From Bacteroidales bacterium (GTDB lineage: Bacteria; Bacteroidota; Bacteroidia; Bacteroidales; UBA932), in assembly GCA_017428245.1 (NCBI GenBank), contig JAFRRF010000023.1, forward strand, positions 50,760 through 114,759: a stretch of DNA of 64,000 bases. Direction: 5' to 3'. Of this stretch, positions 53,644 through 63,107 are shown piece by piece. Below the pieces are notes generated by a model that was not told the origin of the DNA, ran no database searches, and saw only the letters and a list, made by a program, of their open reading frames with translations. Position 1 is the stretch's first letter; the number at the start of each line of letters is the position of its first letter. The translations under genes were made by a program, and so were the position numbers.

Positions 53644-55090
53644 TGGGGTTAAATGTCTTGACGGGGAAGCTGTCGGCGATGAGCCGGCGCATCTGCCAGC
53701 GGTCGGCCACCAGGCCGGCGGCTTTGGCCTGCATCATAATGTTGCCGATGGCCGTGGCTTCGGTCGGTCCGGCGACTACGGGGAGGCCGATGGCGTCGGC
53801 CGTCCACTGGTTGAGCAACTCGTTGGCGCTGCCGCCGCCGATGACGTGGAGCCTCCGGATGGGGAAGGGAGCAAAGCCCTGCAGCCGGGCGAGCACTTCT
53901 TTGTAGCGGTCGGCCAGCGAATGGCAGATGCAGGCGACGATCTGGGCGTCGGAATACCCGTCATTCCCGGCTTGACCGGGAATCTCAGATGCCCGAGCAG
54001 GTCGGGCATGACGCAATGCGTTGATAATTTCCGCCACCATATCGGCGGGGTTGGCGAAGCGGGGATCGTCGGGGTTGATGCGACCGGGGAAGCCGGCTTC
54101 GGCACGGGCCATCTCCACCAGCTGCGGATAACTGTAGTCGCGTCCGGCGGCTTTCCACACCTTGCGGCACTGCTCGAGCAGCCACATTCCGGTGATGTTC
54201 TTCAGGAAGCGCGTGGTCCCTTCGATACCGCCTTCGTTGGTGAAATTCGCCGCGGCGGAGGCCTCATTGATGATGGGTGCGGGGGCTTCGATGCCCATCA
54301 GGCTCCAGGTACCGCTGCTCAGGTAGGCGAACTGCGGGTCCGTGGCCGGAACGGCCGCGATGGCCGAGGCCGTGTCGTGCCCTGCCACGGCAATCACCGG
54401 CACGGGGCCGAGGCCCGTCTTCGCGGCCAGTTCCGGCCGCAATGTGCCTACCCGGGTGCCGGGCTGCACGACGGGCAGCAGGACATCCGTCCGGATGCCC
54501 AGACGCGCCAGCAGTCCCTTGTTGAACTGCCGGGTATTTTGGTCCATCATCCCCGAGGTGGAGGCGTCGGTATATTCGCAGACCTTGTTTCCCGTAAGCA
54601 GATACGACAGCAGGTCGGGCAGGAAGAGGATGCTCTCGGCGGCGGCCAGCGCCGGATCTTCCGCTTGCGTTTGCGCATAAAGCTGGAAGATGGTGTTGAA
54701 ATCCATAAGCTGAATGCCCGTAGCGCCATAAAGCTCCTCGCGCGGAATCTTCGCGAATACCTGCTCCGGTACGCCTGTGGTGTACGGATCGCGGTACGCG
54801 CGCGGAAGGCCCAGCAGCGTCCCGTCGGGAGCGATGCAGCCGAAATCCACGCCCCAGGTGTCAATGCCGATCGAGTCGATCCGCACGCCTTTCTGTCCCA
54901 GCCGGGACAGAAAGGCGACGAAATGCTCGCAGATCGACCGGATGTTCCAATAGTATCGTCCGTCCACTTCAAGCATCTGATTCGGAAAGCGACCGGTCTC
55001 CTCCATCGAGAAACCGCCGTCCGCAAAGCGGGCCAGAACGGCCCGGCAGGAGGTCGCTCCGCAGTCAAATGCCAGGAAGGTGCCGTCCAT
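53627..55090 (-). CDS. rhaB: RhaB, rhamnulokinase, carrying an in-frame repeat insertion
   Basis: 487 aa from the ATG at 55090, which shares one base with the GH3 stop (TAATG). FGGY kinase phosphorylating L-rhamnulose. FLAFDCGATSCRAVLARFAD, GIDTWGVDFG, AGHDTASAIAAVPA, YLSSGTWSLMG, HVIGGGSANELLNQWTAD. Residues about 360-377 (through EIPGQAGND) are encoded by a double copy of the dispersed palindrome. They fall between the FANPADM region and the following helix, a surface position where an insertion is likely tolerated. The C-terminus (SCPA) also comes from a repeat copy. Confidence 0.93.
   Translation of the reverse strand: MDGTFLAFDCGATSCRAVLARFADGGFSMEETGRFPNQMLEVDGRYYWNIRSICEHFVAFLSRLGQKGVRIDSIGIDTWGVDFGCIAPDGTLLGLPRAYRDPYTTGVPEQVFAKIPREELYGATGIQLMDFNTIFQLYAQTQAEDPALAAAESILFLPDLLSYLLTGNKVCEYTDASTSGMMDQNTRQFNKGLLARLGIRTDVLLPVVQPGTRVGTLRPELAAKTGLGPVPVIAVAGHDTASAIAAVPATDPQFAYLSSGTWSLMGIEAPAPIINEASAAANFTNEGGIEGTTRFLKNITGMWLLEQCRKVWKAAGRDYSYPQLVEMARAEAGFPGRINPDDPRFANPADMVAEIINALRHARPARASEIPGQAGNDGYSDAQIVACICHSLADRYKEVLARLQGFAPFPIRRLHVIGGGSANELLNQWTADAIGLPVVAGPTEATAIGNIMMQAKAAGLVADRWQMRRLIADSFPVKTFNPTSCPA
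53959..54013. repeat. Dispersed palindromic repeat, copy 5 (double unit inside rhaB)
   Basis: Unit 1 is CGTCATTCCCGGCTTGACC then GGGAATCTC; unit 2 is AGATGCCCGAGCAGGTCGGG then CATGACG. The 55-bp block keeps the rhaB frame open. Confidence 0.75.
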
Positions 55091-57237
55091 TATCGGTAAC
55101 GATACGGGATTTTCTGCAGATCCCGGTCGGCGGAACTGCCGCCGTAGAGCAGTTCCCAGTCTCCCTTTGCGGGAACCATATCGCCGGCTTCGGGCGACCA
55201 GGACAGGAACGTCTCCGCAGAGAGCGGGAAGGCCACCGTGACAGTCTTGCCGGCCGGGATGCTGACGCGCCGGAACCCGCGGAGGGTCTTCAGGGGGCCG
55301 TCCGCATCGGCGGGACGGCGCACATAAAGCTGGACCACTTCGTCGGCGTCGCATTCGCCGGTGTTGGTGACAGGGATCTCCAGCCGGCCTTTCCCGATAC
55401 GGGCCTGGCCGTATTCAAAAGTGGTATAACTGAGGCCATAGCCGAAGGGGAAGAGCGGGTCGCCGTCGAAATAACGGTAGGTCCGGCCCTTCATATCGTA
55501 GTTCTCATAGTCCGGAATCTGCCCGATGTTCCGGTAAAACGTGACGGGTAGTTTCCCGGATGGCACCACATCGCCGAAGAGGATGTCGGTCAGGGCCGTT
55601 CCGCCTTCCTCACCGGGATACCAGGCCTGGACGATGGCGTCGCAGCTCTCCGTCTCGGGCACCAGGCCCATCGCGGAACCCGAGAAGTTCACGAGCACTA
55701 CGCGCTTGCCTGCGTCGTGGAGGGCGGCCAGCAGCTGTCGCTGCACGGCGGGAAGCTCAATATCCGTACGGTCGCCGCCCCGGAATCCGGGAAGGGCAAC
55801 CGGCATTTCTTCGCCTTCGACGCGCGGCGAGATGCCGCCCGCAAAGACCACGATATCGATGCCTTCCAGTTGTTTCAGCACATCGGTTACTGCTTTTTCG
55901 GCCAGCGGTTCGGTGCTTACCAGTTCGCACCCGCGCAGCGTGACGAGATCCGGAATCCGCTCGCGGAGTGCTTCAGCCAGCGTGACCGAGAATTCGGGAA
56001 TCGCGTTGTAGTTGCCCCAGAGCATCTCCCGGTCGTCGGCATTCGGGCCGACAAGGGCGATCTTCGCATCGGCTTTCAGCGGCAGGATCCGGTCGCGGTT
56101 CTGCAGCAGGACGATCGATTCCTCGGCCATCTTGCGGGCCAGGGCGCGGTGCGCGGGCCCTTCCACGATCTCATCGCCCAACGCTTCCCAGGGCTCATTG
56201 TTGCCGTCCAGTTCGCCCAGGCGGATACGGGCGGCCAGGATGCGGGTCAACGCCGGCTCCAGCTCCGCTTCGTCGAGCAGGCCGGCGGCGACCGTCTCCG
56301 GAATGTGTCGGTACGACTCTCCGCAGTTGAGGTCGGTTCCGGCCCGGACGGCCTCGGACACAGCGTGTTCCACGTCCTCACTGTAACCGTGCCGACCCGG
56401 CATGAAGAAGTCGTGGATGGCCCAGCAGTCGGACACCACCAGACCCTTATAGTTCCATTCGCCCCGGAGTACCGTGTCGATCAGATAGGTATTGGCGCCG
56501 CAGGGGACGCTGCGGAAGCGGTTGTAGGCGATCATCACCTCCTGTACGCCAGCCTTGGTGACCAGGTCTTTGAAAGCGGGAAGATAGGTTTCGCGCAAGT
56601 CGCGTTCGCTCACTTCGGCGTTGAAGCTATGCCGGTTCCATTCCGGGCCGGAATGCACGGCGAAGTGTTTGGCACAGGCGTGCGTCTTGAGCACCGGTGC
56701 ATCGGGATCACCCTGCAGGCCGCGGACCACAGCCATGCCGAGTTGTCCGGTGAGGTAAGGATCCTCGCCGTAGGTCTCCATACCGCGTCCCCAGCGCGGG
56801 TCACGGAAAATATTGATGTTGGGTGTCCAGAATGTAACGCCCTGATACCAGCCCGACCCGCCTGCAGCCAGCGCCTGGCGGTGTTTGACCCGGCCCTCAT
56901 CGCTCACGGCCGTAAATACTTCTTCCAACAGCGGCTCGTCGAAAGCGGCGGCCATTCCGATAGGTTGCGGGAAGGTGGTCGCCTTCCCGTTGCGCGCCAC
57001 CCCGTGCAGCGCTTCGTTCCACCAGTTGTAGGGGCGGATGGCCAGCGACTCGACGCCTTCGGAGTCATAGCGCATCAAGGCGGTCTTTTCTTCGATCGAA
57101 AGTTGGGAGATCAATTGCCGGGCGCGGTCTTCCGGCGTGGGGCCTTTCGGTGTGGACCCTTTTTGACAAGCGGCCGCCACGAGCATCAGCGCGGCAGCGG
57201 CAAAAACGATGGCGAGAAGAGGGTGTTTTTTCATCAT
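55090..57237 (-). CDS. GH3 beta-glycosidase, lipoprotein
   Basis: 715 aa (the second Met is an alternative start). Lipobox AAAC; GH3 N-terminal barrel (NWWNEALHGVARNG, FRDPRWGRGMETYGEDPYLT, KHFAVHSGPEWNRH) with nucleophile Asp in GLVVSDCWAI; alpha/beta sandwich domain (IALVGPNADDREMLWGNYN); fibronectin-III-like C-terminus (FPFGYGLSYTTFEYG). It resembles beta-xylosidase/beta-glucosidase members. As first gene of the rhamnose operon it probably trims glycosides that release rhamnose-bearing substrates. Confidence 0.9.
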   Translation of the reverse strand: MMKKHPLLAIVFAAAALMLVAAACQKGSTPKGPTPEDRARQLISQLSIEEKTALMRYDSEGVESLAIRPYNWWNEALHGVARNGKATTFPQPIGMAAAFDEPLLEEVFTAVSDEGRVKHRQALAAGGSGWYQGVTFWTPNINIFRDPRWGRGMETYGEDPYLTGQLGMAVVRGLQGDPDAPVLKTHACAKHFAVHSGPEWNRHSFNAEVSERDLRETYLPAFKDLVTKAGVQEVMIAYNRFRSVPCGANTYLIDTVLRGEWNYKGLVVSDCWAIHDFFMPGRHGYSEDVEHAVSEAVRAGTDLNCGESYRHIPETVAAGLLDEAELEPALTRILAARIRLGELDGNNEPWEALGDEIVEGPAHRALARKMAEESIVLLQNRDRILPLKADAKIALVGPNADDREMLWGNYNAIPEFSVTLAEALRERIPDLVTLRGCELVSTEPLAEKAVTDVLKQLEGIDIVVFAGGISPRVEGEEMPVALPGFRGGDRTDIELPAVQRQLLAALHDAGKRVVLVNFSGSAMGLVPETESCDAIVQAWYPGEEGGTALTDILFGDVVPSGKLPVTFYRNIGQIPDYENYDMKGRTYRYFDGDPLFPFGYGLSYTTFEYGQARIGKGRLEIPVTNTGECDADEVVQLYVRRPADADGPLKTLRGFRRVSIPAGKTVTVAFPLSAETFLSWSPEAGDMVPAKGDWELLYGGSSADRDLQKIPYRYR

Positions 57238-57325
57238 GTCACGAAGTTACGAAAAACTTGCTGATCCGCCGGACCTATTTTTATTTTTTGCTGTTTGGTG
57301 ATAAAAACAATGCTCTACAGCAGAA

Positions 57326-57356
57326 AATAAATGCAACATTTTAACAGAGATTGCAT
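57326..57356 (+). promoter_or_regulatory. Inverted-repeat leader motif before the first DUF4249 gene
   Basis: AATAAATGCAA (57326-57336) and TTGCAT (57351-57356). A closely similar motif, AATAAACGCAA ... TTGCATTTATT, precedes the second paralogue (58801-58837). Confidence 0.45.
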
Positions 57357-57366
57357 CTAATAATAG

Positions 57367-58791
57367 ATGAAGAGTGTTGTCACGACATTAATTGTCCTCG
57401 TCCTGCTGTTGGCTACCGGCTGCGTCCAGCCGGTGACGATTGAGCCGCCGGCGGAGCGGGAGGTGTTTGTGGGGTGTGTTCTGATGAACGATACGGTACA
57501 GCGGGTGACGCTCTTGTATTCGGGAGGCATTGGCGAGGAGCGGTTTGATCCGGTTGAGGAAGCGGAAGTCTATATCGATTCTCCGGATCACGTGAAGATC
57601 CGGTTTTTTCCAAAGGGAGATGGAATCTGGGAGAGTGACTTTCAACCTAAAGCGGGTGATACCTATACACTGAATGTCAAGATTCCCGATAGGGAGCCGA
57701 TTTCGGCGACAACCACTTTCCCTCGTAGTTTTACCGTCATTTCCCACGTTTATGTTCCGGCACGATGGGTCTCTGATATGTTGCAACATTACCGGAATAA
57801 CGGCTATCATCATAATCTGATTCCCGAGTGGCTTGGTGTGTTTCGACAAGAGATTCCGGGAGATCCTCCTATGTGGGATTATTCCGTTCTGGACAGAATG
57901 GAGGATTTCCATGGAACGACGATGCATCAAGCGATGCCGGGAATGCCCTTCCGCATAGAGGCGGAAGAAGACATAGTTTTGTATGTTTTGGGCACTAAGA
58001 CAGACAATGCGGGAAATGTGACCTGGATGGAACAATTGGGAAGCAACCACAAAGGGTTGGATTTGTCCAACTCTCTCCAAGTCGGATTTCATCCAACTGG
58101 GGTGTCTCAAGAAGAAACACCCTTGAATCTCGAACCCAAGATGGGGAAGGGGTATGATTATTTTTTGAACAATCCGGAAAACAGAAAGCGTTATGCGGAC
58201 GCCACGCTTCTAGCCTATGAGGGAATGCCGATATGTCGATCCTTTTTGCGAATAGAACACCCCAGGACCTATGATAATGGCGAGAGAATCTATACGGTTA
58301 CTTATGAATTCCTACGGAACGGGAAAGGCATACCGGAGTCTGTAGGCGAAGAGGATCCTTCTGCTACGGTCAGCCCCCCCTATGGTTTTCCGGCAGAAGA
58401 CTATCAGATAAGCTACCACCTGTCTCTTCTTCCGGTGGCTCGCGCCTTTTTTTCCATTTACGGAGATTTTTCGTTTAATATCTGGGATACCCAGGCTCCT
58501 CCGGGAAACCCCGTTCTCTATTTCTGTTCGGTGTCGGAAGAATACGACAAGTATCTCAAGAGTATTCAGGCGGTAATTGTCGATACGGAAGGCGATTTGC
58601 TGACTTCTCTATATGGAGAGGCCAGCGGATATACGAATATCCGCGGGGGATGTGGTGTTTTTGGTGCAGCCAGCGTGTTGCGGCACAATTGTCAGATGCG
58701 GGATGCATCGGGCACCACACCGTTTAATCCTAATCCGATTTTGTGGTACGGAACTTATCCCGCCTATCCCGCCCCGCTACCGTCGTTGTAA
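57367..58791 (+). CDS. DUF4249-family outer-membrane lipoprotein, paralogue 1
   Basis: 474 aa. Lipobox ATGC, then VQPVTIEPPAEREVFVGCVL, TLLYSGGIGEERFDPVEEA (a beta-sandwich like that of surface receptors), a long variable middle part, and a C-terminal block SVSEEYDKYLKSIQA ... GGCGVFGAASVLRHNC. DUF4249 proteins are partnered with TonB-dependent receptors and probably sit over the barrel. The next gene is a clear paralogue. Base composition is lower in GC than the neighbours in the middle region. Confidence 0.85.
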   Translation: MKSVVTTLIVLVLLLATGCVQPVTIEPPAEREVFVGCVLMNDTVQRVTLLYSGGIGEERFDPVEEAEVYIDSPDHVKIRFFPKGDGIWESDFQPKAGDTYTLNVKIPDREPISATTTFPRSFTVISHVYVPARWVSDMLQHYRNNGYHHNLIPEWLGVFRQEIPGDPPMWDYSVLDRMEDFHGTTMHQAMPGMPFRIEAEEDIVLYVLGTKTDNAGNVTWMEQLGSNHKGLDLSNSLQVGFHPTGVSQEETPLNLEPKMGKGYDYFLNNPENRKRYADATLLAYEGMPICRSFLRIEHPRTYDNGERIYTVTYEFLRNGKGIPESVGEEDPSATVSPPYGFPAEDYQISYHLSLLPVARAFFSIYGDFSFNIWDTQAPPGNPVLYFCSVSEEYDKYLKSIQAVIVDTEGDLLTSLYGEASGYTNIRGGCGVFGAASVLRHNCQMRDASGTTPFNPNPILWYGTYPAYPAPLPSL

Positions 58792-58800
58792 ATACAGGAT

Positions 58801-58837
58801 AATAAACGCAACAAAACAGGAGGTATTTGCATTTATT
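58801..58837 (+). promoter_or_regulatory. Inverted-repeat leader motif before the second DUF4249 gene
   Basis: AATAAACGCAA (58801-58811) against TTGCATTTATT (58827-58837), 11 bp with one mismatch, between the two paralogues. It contains AGGAGG (58818-58823), an unusual Shine-Dalgarno-like sequence here. Confidence 0.45.
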
Positions 58838-58841
58838 AGGT

Positions 58842-60095
58842 ATGAAGAAGGCTCGTTATTCCGTTTTCTGGTTTGTTGCTTTGTTCCTGCTGGCGGCCAC
58901 TGGCTGTGTGCAGCCGGTGGCGATTGAGCCGCCGGCGGAGCGGGAGGTGTTTGTCAGGTGCATTCTGGAGAAAGGAAATTACATTCAACAGGTGACGCTG
59001 CTCTATTCCGGTGGGGTTGGGGAATACCGATTCGAGCCGGTAGTTGACGCCAAAGTGACGATCAGTGGGCCTGAGGCTAAAGATCGGATTTACCAGTTTC
59101 AATATACGGGTGATGGTATTTACGAGGGTCGATTGGAACTGGAGGCTGGAAAAACGTATGTATTGAAAGTCTTTGTTCCCGGGCGCGACACAATGGTAGC
59201 AACAACGACAGTTCCCAGGCCTTTTTCCATCGGCGCGAGAATTAATCCTCCGATAGAATGGCTTGAAGAAGGTGGATCAAATCAGCGCGATTTGAATCCG
59301 TGGTATTTTGATGTCTGGGAAGAAGCGTATAATCAGATGAAGTCGATGGGAGGAAAGTCGTTGTTGTCGGAAATGCCGGGGATGGTTTTCTGGATAAGCG
59401 CAGAGGAACGACACCATTTGTATATTCTAGGCAGGATGGAGGATTCTACCGGCGTAGTCGGTCCAATTACACAATTAGCCACGAATCATCGTCTGGTCGA
59501 CAATGTCAACGAAAACGGTCGCAGATACATAGCAGGCTCCGATGCGGAGAATCAAGCAACGACTCCTCAACAGCGGTATGATCGATTTATAAAACAACAC
59601 TACGAGGAGGAAAACCTGATTTACCATAATGATTATTTGAGAATCGATTGCCCGCAAAACTATAGCAATGGTTTAAGGAATATATATCGACTTCTTCTTC
59701 CCGCCTCAACCGGCGTGGATCCGGGCGATTATTTGGATAAAGAGATGGACGCGACACAGTACTTTACGGTTGTTGGTGATTTTGATTACAATATTTGGGA
59801 CACAAACCATCCCGGGGAAACACACCCTGTCCTTTATTTCTGCTCGGTATCAGAAGAATACGACAGGTATCTCAAAAGTGTACAGGCTACACTTGCTGAT
59901 GCAGAAGGAGATCTTCTTTCAACACTTTATGGTGTAGCCGGAGGATATTCGAATGTTCACGGTGGTCACGGCGTCTTCGGTGCAATCAATACCCTCCGGC
60001 ACGATTGTGACGTGAAGATAAAGTATTCATTAGCTGTTATAAAAGGTTACTATGACGGCTACCCCGCCTATCCCGCCCGTTTGCCTAAATTATAA
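58842..60095 (+). CDS. DUF4249-family outer-membrane lipoprotein, paralogue 2
   Basis: 417 aa from the ATG at 58842. Lipobox ATGC and the same opening (VQPVAIEPPAEREVFVRCIL) and C-terminal block (SVSEEYDRYLKSVQA, GGHGVFGAINTLRHDC) as paralogue 1, but a diverged and shorter middle. Conserved ends with a variable centre suggest that the centre binds ligand. Twelve bp before the receptor gene. Confidence 0.85.
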   Translation: MKKARYSVFWFVALFLLAATGCVQPVAIEPPAEREVFVRCILEKGNYIQQVTLLYSGGVGEYRFEPVVDAKVTISGPEAKDRIYQFQYTGDGIYEGRLELEAGKTYVLKVFVPGRDTMVATTTVPRPFSIGARINPPIEWLEEGGSNQRDLNPWYFDVWEEAYNQMKSMGGKSLLSEMPGMVFWISAEERHHLYILGRMEDSTGVVGPITQLATNHRLVDNVNENGRRYIAGSDAENQATTPQQRYDRFIKQHYEEENLIYHNDYLRIDCPQNYSNGLRNIYRLLLPASTGVDPGDYLDKEMDATQYFTVVGDFDYNIWDTNHPGETHPVLYFCSVSEEYDRYLKSVQATLADAEGDLLSTLYGVAGGYSNVHGGHGVFGAINTLRHDCDVKIKYSLAVIKGYYDGYPAYPARLPKL

Positions 60096-60107
60096 TCTGT
60101 TTCGCCT

Positions 60108-62204
60108 ATGAAAAACATCTTGCCTATACTTTTGTTGTTGCTGAGTACGGCCACCGTCTGCGCGCAGGAGCAGACGACGCTGCGCGACACGCTGCCGGCT
60201 GCGATGAAGGTCGCGGACCGCGTGCAGCGGGTGCGGGCCGACGGATACCGGATTGATCCGGTCAAGACGCGGCGCGTGGTCAGTCCGTTGGGAAGCGGCG
60301 ATGCCATCAAGTACATCCAGACGCTGCCGGGCGTGGCGATGGGCGGCGAGGGTGGCTCGGCGATCTATGTGCGCGGCGGCAATATGGGGTCGAACCTGAT
60401 GACGCTCGACGGGATGCCGCTCTACGGCATCAGCCATCTGCTGGGTTTCACGACAGTCTATCCGGGTGAGGTGATCGGCGAAACGGAGTTTCACGCGGGT
60501 GGCTTCAGTTCGGAGGAAGGAAACCTGACGGCCTCGCACATCCGCCTGCAGACTAAGACGGGCGACTTTTCTTCGATGCACGGGGAAGGTTCGCTTACTC
60601 CGTTCCTGGCATCGGGAAGCATCAGCGCCCCGATCGTGAAAAATAAGGTTTCAGTGCTCGGCTCCTTGCGCGTTTCGCCGATCGGGCTGGAGTACAAAGC
60701 GGCCCGTGGCATGATCAACCGGTATCAGGACGTGCTGCAGGATTTCGGTGCGACGGTGGGCGATGCGTTCGGGAAGGTAACCTGGAAAGCGGATCCGCGC
60801 AACGACCTGTCGCTGTCTTTGTTTGGGAGCCTGGACCGGTACAGTTTCGTGCTGGGCGAAAACTCGACCGACGGGATGGGCTGGAGCAATGCGCTGGCGA
60901 ATCTGAGCTGGGACACGCGGAGCGTACAGGCCTTCGACAAACTTCATACAGCCCTGTCGTACAACCATCACGCGGGTTATCAGGAGCAGGAGACGGTGTT
61001 GGACGGGAGTTACAACCGCTATCAGTTGCGGAGCACCCTGCAGGAGGTAACGCTGCTGAGCACGGCAACGAAATCGTGGGGACGCTGGACCTCGCAGTTC
61101 GGGGTGAAGTTGCGCGGCGCGCGTTTTAATCCCGGCTCGTCGCGCCGCTTCGACGGCAGCAGCTACAAGGATGCCGAGGAGTCGCCGCTGGTGGATTCCT
61201 ATATCCAGACGGTCCTTTCGACACTTCACGGACAACTGGAATATCAGATTCCTGATAAATTCCTACTGCGGATGGCCGTTCGCGGCAATGCCTACGCCTA
61301 CGGAGTCGGCGGAGTCGGCGGCCAGTCGGGTTGGCTGTTCCATCCGGAAGGCAGCCTGACGGCGCGGGTCCATCTGGTCCGTCAGTTCGGCGTTGAGGCC
61401 ACGGCCGACGCGCTGACGCAGTACTACCATACCCTGGAAGGAATTCCGCTCGGAATGTCGATCGATATGGTGGTGCCGTCGGATGCGACGAATCCGCCGG
61501 AGCAGGCCCTGCAGGGCTATGCCGGCGTGTTCGGCGGCTTCGGGGCGCATACGTTCCGGGCGGGCGGCTTCTACAAACTGATGCGGAATCTGGTATATTA
61601 CGGCGACGCGACGCAGTTCTTCAGTTCGGCGCAGTCGGGCTGGCACGAGAACATCAGCATCGGGGAAGGCACTTCGTACGGAGCAGAGTTCCTCTATGAA
61701 AAAGACGGCGATATCTTGTCGTGGCGCGCCTCCTACACCTGGTCGAAGACCGACCGGCTTTTCCCCGACCTGAACCACGGCCGGCGCTTCCCTGCCAAAT
61801 ACGACCGGCGGCACATCGCCAACGCGTCGCTCGACTGGACGATTCTTCAGCGGGAGTCGCTGACGTTGGGATTCAATACCCTGTTTACCTACCAGAGCGG
61901 CAGCTGGGATACCCTGCAGGACGGTGCGCTGCCCGGATTCTTCATCGGACAGAAGGAATGGCTCTCCCTGCCGATGATTTCCGCGCTCAACAATTACGAA
62001 CTTCCGGCCTACATCCGTTGGGATGCCGCGTTGCATCTGGACATCAAAGGCCGCCGCGCCAGCCACGAAGTGGGGCTGGGGGTCTATAATCTGCTGAACC
62101 GTCACAACCCCTTCATGCTACGCTACAACCCCGACACGCACGCCTGGAACCTCATATCCCTGCTCCCCATCATGCCGAGCCTCAGCTGGCGAATTACCAT
62201 TTGA
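60108..62204 (+). CDS. TonB-dependent outer-membrane receptor
   Basis: 698 aa. Signal peptide ending TVCA, plug domain (IKYIQTLPGVAMGGEGGSAI, YVRGGNMGSNLMTLDGMPLY), then a 22-strand type barrel with FKAxYDRRH-like turn FPAKYDRRHIANASLDW and a C-terminal NRHNPFMLRY ... SLSWRITI. It lacks the N-terminal carboxypeptidase-like domain common in SusC proteins. Partner of the two DUF4249 lipoproteins; energised by a TonB such as that at 13.2 kb. Confidence 0.9.
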   Translation: MKNILPILLLLLSTATVCAQEQTTLRDTLPAAMKVADRVQRVRADGYRIDPVKTRRVVSPLGSGDAIKYIQTLPGVAMGGEGGSAIYVRGGNMGSNLMTLDGMPLYGISHLLGFTTVYPGEVIGETEFHAGGFSSEEGNLTASHIRLQTKTGDFSSMHGEGSLTPFLASGSISAPIVKNKVSVLGSLRVSPIGLEYKAARGMINRYQDVLQDFGATVGDAFGKVTWKADPRNDLSLSLFGSLDRYSFVLGENSTDGMGWSNALANLSWDTRSVQAFDKLHTALSYNHHAGYQEQETVLDGSYNRYQLRSTLQEVTLLSTATKSWGRWTSQFGVKLRGARFNPGSSRRFDGSSYKDAEESPLVDSYIQTVLSTLHGQLEYQIPDKFLLRMAVRGNAYAYGVGGVGGQSGWLFHPEGSLTARVHLVRQFGVEATADALTQYYHTLEGIPLGMSIDMVVPSDATNPPEQALQGYAGVFGGFGAHTFRAGGFYKLMRNLVYYGDATQFFSSAQSGWHENISIGEGTSYGAEFLYEKDGDILSWRASYTWSKTDRLFPDLNHGRRFPAKYDRRHIANASLDWTILQRESLTLGFNTLFTYQSGSWDTLQDGALPGFFIGQKEWLSLPMISALNNYELPAYIRWDAALHLDIKGRRASHEVGLGVYNLLNRHNPFMLRYNPDTHAWNLISLLPIMPSLSWRITI

Positions 62205-62230
62205 TTTGTGGAAGATGTTTCGTATCTTTG
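62200..62230 (+). promoter_or_regulatory. Promoter for the transketolase genes
   Basis: -33 TTTG (62200-62203), 19-bp spacer, -7 TATCTTTG (62223-62230), 31 bp before the ATG at 62262. The -33 box overlaps the stop codon of the receptor gene. Confidence 0.7.
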
Positions 62231-62261
62231 TTAGTCGGATACGGAATAATCTCTTCTACTT

Positions 62262-63107
62262 ATGGAATACACCCTTCAACAAATCGCTTCGCAGGTGCGG
62301 AGGGATATCGTGCGTATGGTCACGGCCGCCGCATCGGGCCATCCGGGCGGCTCGATGAGCGCGACGGATGTCCTGACCTACCTGTTTTTTAAAGAAATGA
62401 ACGTGACGCCGGAGAACTGGCGCCGCAGCGGAGAAGGCATCGACCAGTTCTACCTCTCGGCCGGCCACATCTCCCCCGTGCTTTACAGCCTGCTCGCCCG
62501 CCGGGGCTACTTCCCGGTCGCCGAACTGGCCACTTTCCGCCGCTTCGGTACCCGGCTCCAGGGCCATCCTTCGGTGGACAAAGGCCTGCCGGGTGTGAAC
62601 CAGGCGGCCGGCTCGCTGGGACAGGGCCTGTCGGTAGCCATCGGCGCCGCCATCGCCAAACGGCTAAACGGCGACCCGAACACCGTATATGTCCTGATCG
62701 GCGACGGCGAAAGCGAGGAAGGCCAGATCTGGGAAGCCGCGATGTCGGCCGCCCACTACAAGGTGGACAACCTTATCGCAATGACCGACTGGAACCACCA
62801 GCAGATCGACGGACGTATCGAAGACGTGGCGGGACTGGACAACCTGCGCGCCAAGTGGGAAGCTTTCGGCTGGACGGTCATCGAGGCCGACGGCCACGAC
62901 TTCACCGCCATCGAACAGGCCTTCGCCGAGGCGCACCGCCGCAAGGGTCTGGGTAAACCCGTGATGATTCTCTGGCATACCGAGATGGGCCACGGTGTGG
63001 ACTTTATGGCCGGCACCTGCAAGTGGCACGGCAAGAATCCTTCGGTGGAACAGTGCGCCGAAGCAATGAAACAACTCGAAGAAACGATGGGAGACTTTGC
63101 CTTATGA
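62262..63107 (+). CDS. Transketolase, N-terminal (TPP-binding) subunit
   Basis: 281 aa. SGHPGGSMSATDVL, FYLSAGHISPVLYSLLARRG, QAAGSLGQGLSVAIGAA and the TPP motif GDGESEEGQIWEAAMSA ... DWNHQQ. Pairs with the next gene to form a split transketolase, transferring two-carbon units in the pentose phosphate pathway. The stop overlaps the C-subunit start as ATGA, ensuring balanced translation. Confidence 0.93.
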   Translation: MEYTLQQIASQVRRDIVRMVTAAASGHPGGSMSATDVLTYLFFKEMNVTPENWRRSGEGIDQFYLSAGHISPVLYSLLARRGYFPVAELATFRRFGTRLQGHPSVDKGLPGVNQAAGSLGQGLSVAIGAAIAKRLNGDPNTVYVLIGDGESEEGQIWEAAMSAAHYKVDNLIAMTDWNHQQIDGRIEDVAGLDNLRAKWEAFGWTVIEADGHDFTAIEQAFAEAHRRKGLGKPVMILWHTEMGHGVDFMAGTCKWHGKNPSVEQCAEAMKQLEETMGDFAL

